Source: Crocinitomicaceae bacterium
GTDB taxonomy: Bacteria > Bacteroidota > Bacteroidia > Flavobacteriales_D > Crocinitomicaceae
Assembly (NCBI GenBank): GCA_018402525.1
Contig: JAGYIR010000005.1
Coordinates: 62,001-126,000 of the forward strand
Reading direction: 5' to 3'
Length of the DNA: 64,000 nucleotides
The notes beneath the pieces are model-generated. The model worked only from the letters and a program-made list of their open reading frames with translations. It was not told the origin of the DNA and ran no database searches. Below are positions 56,406-64,000 of this stretch, in pieces (positions within the stretch are counted from its first letter, which is position 1; the number at the start of each line of letters is the position of its first letter). Made by a program: the position numbers and the translations under genes.

Positions 56406-57563
56406 GTGGAAGAGAAAAACGAATTTTCTGAAAATACATGGAGACAACGACTAGAAAATGCTGAAAATCACTACCGTTCACTTTTTGACGGTTGCTTAGT
56501 CCCAATTTGGGAGGAGGACTTTTCAAAAGTAAAAGAATACCTTGAAAATTTGAAGAAGCATGGAGTGACCAATATTCGAAATCACTTCACTGAACATCCC
56601 GAAAAAATAGCTGAATGTTTTGGGTTACTCGAAGCCGTGGACACCAATCAATCGGCAGTTGAACTCAATGAAGCAGGAACAAAAGAAAATTTATTAGCCA
56701 ACTATAAAAATTTCATCAGTCACGACACCAACGATTACGCCATCAAGCAGTTTGAAGCCATTGCCAACAATAACAATGAATGCTCCTTTGAAGCGACGTT
56801 GAGAACGTTCAACAACAACGAACGTCATGTACTGGTCAAATGGATCGTTGTGAAAGGATACGAAAAGAGTTACAAACGCGTATTACTGAGTACCAAAGAT
56901 TTGACAGATGTCATCATCTCTGAAAATCAAATGCTCCAAAGCTCAAATAAAGAGAAAGAAGCGCTTTTGAAAGAGGTGCATCATCGGGTAAAAAATAACT
57001 TGCAAATTGTCACCAGTTTGTTGAATTTGCAGTCGCACGCCATTAAAGATCCAGCGACCAAAGAAATATTTGAAACGAGTTTGAATCGCATCAAGTCAAT
57101 GGCTTCAGTGCATGAAATGTTGTATCAATCCGATGACTTTTCAAAAATTGAGTACCAAACCTATCTCACTTCATTAATAGTTGGATTGCTCAATTCAGTA
57201 AAAGGAGAAAACACCCACATCAAATTGAATTTGAGCGCAAAAGACGTTCATTTAAACATCAATACCTGTATCCCGTTGGGACTCATGATTACTGAAATCA
57301 TCACCAACGCTTTGAAACATGGTAACCTCAACGAACAAAATGGTCACATTTATGTCAATTTGGTGAAAGGCGATGACTCCTCCTACATGCTCACAATTGG
57401 TGACAACGGAAAGGGGGTTCCAGACGAAGTTAACCTTAAAACACCGACTACGCTCGGACTCCAACTCATTGCAAGTCTTGTAGATCAACTTTCTGGAAGT
57501 TATTTCTACGATTTCACAAAACCCGGAACGCACTACGTGATTGAATTCACAGAGCAGAAATAG
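56406..57563 (+). CDS. Cytoplasmic sensor kinase of HisKA_2 type
   Basis: A 385-aa protein starting at GTG. No membrane segment. PAS-like N-terminal domain (about 25-160: YRSLFDGCLVPIWEEDFSKV). HisKA_2 phospho-acceptor His in LLKEVHHRVKNNLQIVTSLL (about 188-207). HATPase with EIITNALKHG and GDNGKGVP. The layout (PAS, HisKA_2, HATPase) resembles light/redox-type or stress sensors. No response regulator is adjacent. Confidence 0.9.
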   Translation: MEEKNEFSENTWRQRLENAENHYRSLFDGCLVPIWEEDFSKVKEYLENLKKHGVTNIRNHFTEHPEKIAECFGLLEAVDTNQSAVELNEAGTKENLLANYKNFISHDTNDYAIKQFEAIANNNNECSFEATLRTFNNNERHVLVKWIVVKGYEKSYKRVLLSTKDLTDVIISENQMLQSSNKEKEALLKEVHHRVKNNLQIVTSLLNLQSHAIKDPATKEIFETSLNRIKSMASVHEMLYQSDDFSKIEYQTYLTSLIVGLLNSVKGENTHIKLNLSAKDVHLNINTCIPLGLMITEIITNALKHGNLNEQNGHIYVNLVKGDDSSYMLTIGDNGKGVPDEVNLKTPTTLGLQLIASLVDQLSGSYFYDFTKPGTHYVIEFTEQK

Positions 57564-57635
57564 CGCACTGATATAGAACATATTCCCTTTGAGTTAGTCA
57601 GGCGAAATTCGTTTTCAAAAACGCAGGTTAAAATT

Positions 57636-57666
57636 TTGTATCTTGGCGACTTAAAGGCTATTTTTG
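57636..57666 (+). promoter_or_regulatory. Promoter of purM
   Basis: TTG at 57636-57638, 20-base spacer, TATTTTTG at 57659-57666. Exact consensus, 16 bases before the ATG. Confidence 0.65.
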
Positions 57667-57682
57667 CACTTTATTTCAAACT

Positions 57683-58847
57683 ATGTCTGATACACGCTAT
57701 AATCTTAGAGGAGTTTCCGCAGGAAAAGAAGATGTGCACAATGCCATCAAGAATGTTGACAAGGGCTTATTTCCTCAAGCATTTTGCAAAATTGTTCCTG
57801 ATTACCTTTCTGGTGATGAAGATTATTGTATTGTCATGCACGCAGATGGCGCTGGAACGAAATCCGCTCTAGCGTACATGTATTGGAAAGAAACAGGTGA
57901 TATTTCCGTTTGGAAAGGCATCGCTCAAGACGCATTGATCATGAACATCGACGATTTGTTATGCGTTGGTGCGACTGATAAAATTTTACTCTCTTCCACC
58001 ATCGGACGAAATAAAAACCTCATTCCAGGCGAAGTTATTTCAGCGATTATCAACGGGACGGAAGAATTGTTAGAAACGCTTAGAATTCAAGGAATTGGAA
58101 TTCATTCAACAGGCGGTGAGACAGCAGACGTTGGAGATTTAGTACGAACGATCATCGTAGATTCAACAGTTGTTTGTCGCATGAAACGTTCGGATGTAAT
58201 TTCTAATCATACGATACAAGACGGAGATGTGATTGTAGGATTGGCATCATTCGGTCAAGCTAGCCTACGAAACTGAGTACAACGGTGGAATGGGGAGTAA
58301 CGGATTGACTTCGGCGCGACACGACGTTTTCAATAAGTCTCTCGCGGCAAAATTTCCAGAAAGTTTTGATGCCGCTGTTCCAAACGAATTGGTGTACTCA
58401 GGATCAAAAAACTTGACAGATCAAACAGATTCGCCTTTGGATGCGGGAAAATTAGTTCTCTCCCCTACTCGTACGTACGCTCCAGTGATCAAACAGATTT
58501 TGGACAAACATCGAAGTGACATTCACGGAATGGTGCATTGTTCTGGTGGAGCACAAACGAAAGTCCTTCATTTTGTCGAAAATGTACACATCATAAAAGA
58601 CAACTTGTTCGCTGTCCCACCATTGTTTAAAATGATTCAAGAAGAATCAGGAACAGAATGGCAAGAGATGTACAAAGTCTTCAACATGGGACATCGTATG
58701 GAAATTTATGTTGCCCCAGCAATTGCGGAAGAAATCATACAAATTTCGAAATCATTTAATATTGATGCACAAATTGTCGGACGTGTCGAAGCAAGTGAAG
58801 GCAAAAAATTAACGATAACATCAGAGTTCGGAGAATTTACTTATTAG
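57683..58847 (+). CDS. purM: Phosphoribosylformylglycinamidine cyclo-ligase (AIR synthetase), apparent frameshift
   Basis: Predicted 387-aa ATP-dependent enzyme of purine synthesis, fifth step. CIVMHADGAGTKSALAYMYW, GDISVWKGIAQDALIMNIDDLLCVGA and GIGIHSTGGETADVGD are in the first frame. The rest (NGGMGSNGLTSARHDVF, GMVHCSGGAQTKVLHF, FNMGHRMEIYV) is in another. Removing one base from GCTAGCCTACG near 58262 changes the sequence to GQATYETEYNGG and joins both. purM is normally essential for purine synthesis, so an intact gene with a sequence error is the likely state. Confidence 0.93.
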
Positions 58848-58855
58848 CGAGGATG

Positions 58856-58918
58856 GCAGATTATCAAATTGCAGATTGCAAATTCAATCTGTAATCTGCA
58901 ATCTGCAATCTGTAATCC
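58856..58918. repeat. Imperfect inverted/tandem repeat of CAGATTGCA units
   Basis: Between purM and prfA. Copies of GCAGATT(A/G) in one direction (58856-58888) are followed by CAATCTGTAATCTGC-type copies in the other (58886-58918). The transcript can fold into a long AT-rich hairpin. No T-run; it may act as an mRNA 3'/5' structure. It also produces a spurious N-terminal extension of prfA. Confidence 0.6.
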
Positions 58919-58925
58919 TAAAATT

Positions 58926-60008
58926 ATGAGCAATTTATTAGAAAAACTTGAAGCTATTAACATCCGATTCATCGAAGTTGGAAAGTTGATCGTGGATCCA
59001 GAAATTATTGGTGACATGAAGCGCTACGTCAAGTTGAACAAAGAATACAAAGATCTTGAGGAAATTGTGACTATCTACAAAGCCTATAAAGATGTAATGG
59101 ACAATCTCGCAAGTTCGAAAGCATTATTGAAATCAGAAACCGATCCTGAAATGCGGGAAATGGCGAAGATGGAGATTGACGAACTCGAACACAAGCGACC
59201 TGAGATGGAAGAGCAAATCGAAATGATGCTGATACCCAAAGATCCTGAGGATGAAAAAAGCGCCATTATGGAACTTCGCGCGGGAACCGGTGGTGACGAG
59301 GCATGTATTTTTGTCGAGGATTGCTTTAGAATGTACACCATGTTTTTCAAAGAGCAAGGCATCAGCTATGAGGTAATCAACACCAATGAAGGTGGGACAA
59401 AAGGTTTCAAAGAAATCACAATGAGTATTGAAAGTCCTGGCGTATATGGGTTGTTAAAGTTTGAATCTGGCGTTCACCGTGTACAGCGAGTTCCTGAAAC
59501 AGAATCACAAGGTCGTGTGCATACTTCTGCAATTACCGTAGCTGTGCTTCCAGAAGCTGAAGAAGTGGATTTTGAATTGAACATGGCAGATGTACGACGA
59601 GATACGTACCGAGCATCTGGAGCGGGTGGACAACACGTCAACAAAACTGAGTCGGCTATTCGTTTGACACACATTCCAACAGGAGTCGTTGCTGAATGTC
59701 AAGACGGGCGTTCACAGCACAAGAATTTAGAAAAAGCACTTTCCATGTTACGTTCTAGGTTGTACCAGATTGAATTGGATAAATTACAATCTGCCAGAGC
59801 TGAACACAGAAAATCGTTGGTTTCAACGGGAGATCGATCTGCGAAAATCAGAACCTACAATTATCCACAAGGAAGGGTAACGGATCACCGTATCAATAAA
59901 ACACTTTATAACCTGAGTTCATTCATGAATGGAGATATTATGGAAATGATCAATGCATTGAAGCTGGCTGAAAACGCAGAGAAATTGCGTGGTGAAGAAG
60001 TACAGTAA
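58926..60008 (+). CDS. prfA: Peptide chain release factor 1
   Basis: A 360-aa factor reading UAA and UAG. GGQ in RASGAGGQHVNKTESAIR (about 227-244) and the PET-type anticodon tripeptide region in RVPETESQGRVHTSAITV. Start set at MSNLLEKLEAINIRF. The in-frame ATG at 58869 lies in the intergenic repeat and would add 19 low-complexity residues. It is followed by pyrF 13 bases later. Confidence 0.95.
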   Translation: MSNLLEKLEAINIRFIEVGKLIVDPEIIGDMKRYVKLNKEYKDLEEIVTIYKAYKDVMDNLASSKALLKSETDPEMREMAKMEIDELEHKRPEMEEQIEMMLIPKDPEDEKSAIMELRAGTGGDEACIFVEDCFRMYTMFFKEQGISYEVINTNEGGTKGFKEITMSIESPGVYGLLKFESGVHRVQRVPETESQGRVHTSAITVAVLPEAEEVDFELNMADVRRDTYRASGAGGQHVNKTESAIRLTHIPTGVVAECQDGRSQHKNLEKALSMLRSRLYQIELDKLQSARAEHRKSLVSTGDRSAKIRTYNYPQGRVTDHRINKTLYNLSSFMNGDIMEMINALKLAENAEKLRGEEVQ

Positions 60009-60021
60009 TTAAAAGAAAACG

Positions 60022-60839
60022 ATGACACGAGCAGAACTTATTGAACAAATAAAAGTAAAGCGGTCTTTCCTATGCGTTGGACTGGATACTGATTTGACGA
60101 AGATTCCTGCACACTTATTAGAGACTGAAGACCCTATTTTCGAGTTCAACAAGGCCATCATCGATGCAACGAAAGACTACTGTGTTGCGTACAAACCAAA
60201 TGTCGCATTTTACGAATGTCACGGTCCAAAAGGCTGGGAATCGCTAAAAAAACACTAGATTACATTCCCAAGAACATTTTCACCATCGCAGATGCAAAAC
60301 GTGGAGACATCGGCAATACTTCTTCTTATTACGCCGATACTTTCTTTAAATACCTGGATAGTGATTCGGTGACCATAGCTCCATACATGGGAGAAGACAG
60401 CGTTACGCCATTTTTTAGTTACCCGAACAAGTGGGTGATTCTACTCGCCCTTACTTCCAACCATGGCGCGCTTGACTTTCAATTCACAACGGATAAAAAC
60501 AATGAAGAATTGTACAAAAAGGTGCTTCGAAAATCCCAAGAATGGGGAACTCCAGAAAACTTAATGTATGTTGTCGGTGCAACACGTGCCGAAGGTATCG
60601 GTGAAGTTAGAAAACTAGCTCCTGAACATTTCTTTTTAGTTCCCGGAATTGGCGCACAAGGCGGTTCGCTGAGCGATGTTGCCAACTATGGTTTTAATAG
60701 CGACTGTGGACTTTTGGTGAATTCTTCACGTGGAATTATTTACGCTTCGAATCAATCTGATTTTGCCGAGGCAGCTGGAAAAGCAGCACAAGAGCTTCAA
60801 CAAGAAATGTCAAAAATACTTCTGGAAAAGAACTTTTAA
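60022..60839 (+). CDS. pyrF: Orotidine 5'-phosphate decarboxylase, apparent frameshift
   Basis: Predicted 272-aa enzyme producing [13 protein letters not shown] (about 15-24) and the catalytic [17 protein letters not shown] (in the second frame) are conserved. Two frames (60022-60258 and 60216-60839) meet at an A7 run in CTAAAAAAACAC (60243-60254). Adding one A gives [18 protein letters not shown] homopolymer error is the simplest explanation. Genes for the preceding pyrimidine steps are not in the window. Confidence 0.92.
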
Positions 60840-60892
60840 TTCACCTAAGTTCTTCGTAGTGAAACAAATAATTGCTTAATGCCTTTGTCGCT

Positions 60893-60922
60893 TTGAGTGC
60901 TCAGATATTAACATTACCTTTG
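60893..60922 (+). promoter_or_regulatory. Promoter of the MMPL-like gene
   Basis: TTG 60893-60895, 19-base spacer, TACCTTTG 60915-60922. Exact Bacteroidota consensus; leader about 25 bases. Confidence 0.65.
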
Positions 60923-60951
60923 ACGCTTATATTTTAACGTGAAGAAATCGC

Positions 60952-63605
60952 ATGTGGCAGTCAATTGCAAATATTATTCTTAGAAATCGCTTTGTCATTA
61001 TTGGTGTGATCACCTTGTTGACAGTTTTTTTTGGGTACCATGCGCTGACCGGTTTAAAGCTCGATAACAAGTACGGTATTTTATTGCCTAAAAACGCTGA
61101 CGCTAAAATTGAGTTCGACCGGTTCAACGAAATGTTTGGTGAAGACGGTGGAACACTCATCATTGCCATTCAAACTGATTCATTATACACAGAGGAAAAT
61201 TTCCTCAAATGGAAAGAATTGGGTGATTCTATTCTAAAATATGACGGTGTTGAATCCGTTGTTTCTGAAGCAACCTTATTTACCATTTCCAATAACCAAA
61301 CCGCCCGAAAATTTGAAGCGCATCGCGTTTTTTCAGATACGAAATATAAGGAAAAGTCAATTGATTCAATTGAGCATGAAATAAAAAACAATCCGCTGTA
61401 CGAAGGATTGTTGTACAATGACAAGGAGAACGTTTCCTTGATGATGATAGGCATAGATGAGAGCTTTATCACCGATCAAAAGAAAGCGAATGTTGTTCTA
61501 GACATTGAAGCTGTCGCCGACTCTTATACCGCCTATTTCGGTCAACCAAGGTATGCTGGGATGCCGCACCTTCGCGTAGTTATTGGAAAACAAGTCATGA
61601 AGGAAATGTACATATTTGTTGGTCTCCTTATACTTATTACATCCATACTTATCTACATCTTCTTCCGTTCACTTAAAGTAGTTTTCATCTGTAATTTGGT
61701 CGTGACTATCGCCGTAATTTGGTCGATGGGATCTATTGCGGCTTTAAATTTCAACATCACTATCATCATGGCGTTAATTCCTCCGTTGATGATTGTCATT
61801 GGAATTCCGAACTGCATTTTCTTGATGACCAAATACCATCAGGAAGTCCTTGAGCATGGAAATAAAGTAAAAGCTTTGACACGTGTTATTCGCAAAATCG
61901 GTACAGCAACATTTCTTACCAATTTCACCACTGCACTCGGGTTCTTAACCTTTGTTACTACCAACTCACCAAAATTAATGGAGTTCGGAATTTGCGCTGC
62001 GCTCAACATTATTCTGGTATTTGTTATCTCCATTTGTATTCTACCTATTATTATTTCCTTTTCGAAAGCTCCTAAACCAAGACATTTAAAACATTTGGAG
62101 CGTAAATTCGCTGTTGGATTTTTAGATAAGCTGGTCTATATTACGGTATACAAGCGTACATGGGTTTATATTTCAACAGCCATTATCGTCACATTGAGCA
62201 TTATAGGAATGTTGCAAATAAAGGCGACTGGAAATATAACGGGTGATTTACCTCAAGGCCATCAAATACTAGAAGACTTTAATTTCATTCAAGACAATTT
62301 TGGGGGGTCGATTCCATTTGAAATTCTGGTCGATTATAAGGAGCCAAGCCGCTTAGCGAAATCAAGTACACTTGAACAAATTCAGGAAGTACAGAACAAG
62401 TATTCCAAGGATACACTATTCTCCAAATTCATTTCCTACGTCGACTTTTTAAAGGCCGCTAATATGGCTTTTAACAATAACGACTCAACCCAATACCAGT
62501 TGGTGACCAACAAAAGAAAGTTAGCGACCATTAAAAGATACATTGATAGTTCAGTAATTACGAATTCAAATGGCGTGGGTGTGGCTCTGAGTGAATTGAT
62601 TGATACTTCTAATCGTGTACTCAGAATTCGCTCTCAGATGAAAGATATTGGATCCTACGAGGTGTCTGATAAAATCCTCGTCATGAAAGGTGAAATAGAT
62701 TCTATTCTCAACCCAGACAAGGGAAATATTGAACGTCTGTTTCAAAGATACGCAGAGAAAAAATCTGTGAATTATATTGATTCAATCATTTTTGGCTATC
62801 CAGCAATTTATAATTCTCTCACTCGAAAACTTGCTAAAGGAAACGACGAACTGCAATATCAATTTGATGCGGATTTAGAATTAATAAAAACATACTATAA
62901 CAAAAAAGGATTTAAGAAAGACTTGCGGACAGCAATAGACCGAGAGTATCTTGACGTTTCACTCACTGGTACAGCTGTAGTAGCTTCAAATGGCACCAAA
63001 TATATGGTGTTGAACCTCTTTACAAGTTTGATCTTTGCGATCATTGCAATCTCCTTACTCATGGCTATTTTATTCCGATCCATGCGTATGGTATTGGTGT
63101 CCTTGGTTCCCAATTTTATTCCTTTACTTTTTACGGCAGGTGTAATGGGTTGGATGGGTATTCCATTAAAGCCGTCTACCCTCTTAGTATTTAGTATTGC
63201 GTTTGGTATTGCTGTCGATGACACCATTCACTACCTAGCAAAATACCGTTTAGAACTTAAAAACAAACAGTGGGATTTACGGCAATGTGTCATCATGGCA
63301 ATTCGAGAGGCTGGACTTGGAATGTTTTACACCTCTGTAGTACTTTTTGTGGGTTCTCCATGTTCTCATTCTCGCAGTTCGGAGGAACGCAAGCACTCGG
63401 TTTATTGGTTTCGTTGACATTGTTAATCGCAATGATTACTAATTTAGTCCTGTTGCCATCACTTCTATTGACACTTGAGCGACGTATTACTACAAAATCG
63501 TTTGAAGAACCTTATTTTGATGCGTATGCAGAAGAAAGTGATATGGATTGGGACAATCTAAACATCGAGGAATCTAACGATGACAAACCTAGTTCAATTA
63601 GTTAG
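60952..63605 (+). CDS. MMPL/RND-superfamily transporter, apparent frameshift
   Basis: Predicted 884-aa membrane protein with two repeats of one TM, a large periplasmic loop and five TMs. The first repeat has an N-terminal TM (about 10-30) and LMIVIGIPNCIFLMTKYHQE. The second has LLVFSIAFGIAVDDTIHYLAKYR, with the Asp pair typical of the family. Near the C-terminus the frame changes: adding one T to GGGTTCTCC near 63356 gives VVLFVGFSMFSFSQFGGTQ and the final TM (LTLLIAMITNLVLLPSLLLT). It may export lipids, hopanoid- or carotenoid-type molecules; the substrate is not known. Confidence 0.88.
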
Positions 63606-63632
63606 CACTATCATCAAACTGAAACAACCACT

Positions 63633-64000
63633 ATGAAGGGAATAATTTTAGCCGGAGGATCAGGAACGCGTTTGCACCCATTAACATTGGCAATTAGTAA
63701 ACAATTGATGCCCATCTACGATAAACCAATGATCTATTATCCGCTCTCAATTCTCATGAGTGCAGGAATTAAAGATATTCTAATCATTTCCACACCTCAT
63801 GACCTTCCTCATTTTGAGAAATTACTTGGAACAGGAGAACAACTCGGGTGCAATTTTCAGTATGCAGTGCAACACGAGCCCAACGGATTAGCGCAGGCCT
63901 TTGTCATCGGAGAAGAATTTATAGGCAACGACAAAGTGGCTTTAGTGCTGGGTGACAATATCTTTTACGGCGTTGGTATGGATGATTTGCTCAAGGAGAA
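63633..64000 (+). CDS. rfbA: Glucose-1-phosphate thymidylyltransferase, 5' part (3' end outside window)
   Basis: Nucleotidyltransferase producing dTDP-glucose, first step of dTDP-L-rhamnose synthesis for surface polysaccharide. [18 protein letters not shown] (1-18) is the nucleotide-binding signature; [18 protein letters not shown] and [10 protein letters not shown] (with a metal-binding Asp) follow. Frame open to the last base. It starts 27 bases after the MMPL-like gene, which may be co-transcribed. Confidence 0.95.
   Translation, partial: MKGIILAGGSGTRLHPLTLAISKQLMPIYDKPMIYYPLSILMSAGIKDILIISTPHDLPHFEKLLGTGEQLGCNFQYAVQHEPNGLAQAFVIGEEFIGNDKVALVLGDNIFYGVGMDDLLKE

Noticed and set aside
60240-60258. 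A7 run in pyrF as a programmed frameshift site
   Set aside because: There is no stimulatory structure visible, and nine other genes nearby carry single-base breaks at unrelated sequences; a deletion in a homopolymer explains it better.
1-64000. CRISPR arrays, tRNA/rRNA genes, prophage or insertion sequences
   Set aside because: Scanned for regularly spaced repeats, cloverleaf ends and transposase or phage motifs; none found.

Overview
The window looks like a chromosomal segment of a Bacteroidota, most likely Flavobacteriales and possibly a Fluviicola/Crocinitomicaceae-like lineage. This rests on several observations. There are four secreted proteins with type IX secretion (T9SS) C-terminal sorting domains. 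There is a complete Bacteroidota-type Bat operon (moxR, DUF58, batA-E). Many genes are preceded by the Bacteroidota sigma factor -7 element TAnnTTTG, several with TTG 19-22 bases upstream. The sequence is AT-rich and lacks strong Shine-Dalgarno sites. The species assignment is an inference. No tRNA, rRNA, CRISPR array, prophage or insertion sequence was seen.

Layout. 1-3.2 kb: the 3' part of an RND efflux permease. 3.3-9.5 kb: two divergent T9SS cargo genes. 9.5-10.0 kb: a gene-poor gap with two terminators and a candidate small RNA. 10.0-10.4 kb: a zinc-ribbon protein on the minus strand. 10.5-18.7 kb: the Bat operon, then rlmN. 19.9-22.4 kb: two secreted proteins, one with a reelin-like domain. 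22.5-25.9 kb: polyprenyl synthetase, a YwqK-like lipoprotein and dnaG with a degenerate zinc ribbon. 26.0-30.6 kb: an envelope cluster (fibre-like protein, T9SS glycosidase-like protein, beta-barrel). 30.7-35.2 kb: pdxJ, a CBS protein, nadK, a cyclophilin-FKBP fusion and a DUF6089-type barrel. 35.3-40.8 kb: lysA, prfB-arsC, gcvH and two tandem TonB genes. 40.9-44.2 kb: a deoC-ALDH-ALDH' operon. 44.3-48.8 kb: a YwqK-like protein, threonine dehydrogenase and hmgA-hppD (tyrosine catabolism). 49.0-57.6 kb: DUF1456, two sensor kinases, thyA-capA-folA and topB. 57.7-64 kb: purM, prfA-pyrF, an MMPL-like transporter and the 5' end of rfbA.

The most striking global signal concerns sequence quality or genome state. 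Ten genes between 35.9 and 63.4 kb, including purM, pyrF, folA, lysA and deoC, are each broken by exactly one base and restored by a single-base correction. None of the genes in the first 35 kb shows this. I read these as probable sequencing or assembly errors in intact genes and annotate each as one gene over its full span.

The best candidates for something undescribed are: the small RNA at about 9.88-9.99 kb (promoter, hairpin, GGTTA repeats able to form a two-quartet G-quadruplex, terminator); the ALDH16-like enzyme split into two tightly coupled genes beside deoC; the His-tailed dual immunophilin; the 26-30.6 kb envelope cluster; and several -7 promoter elements placed so close to start codons that leaderless mRNAs are predicted.
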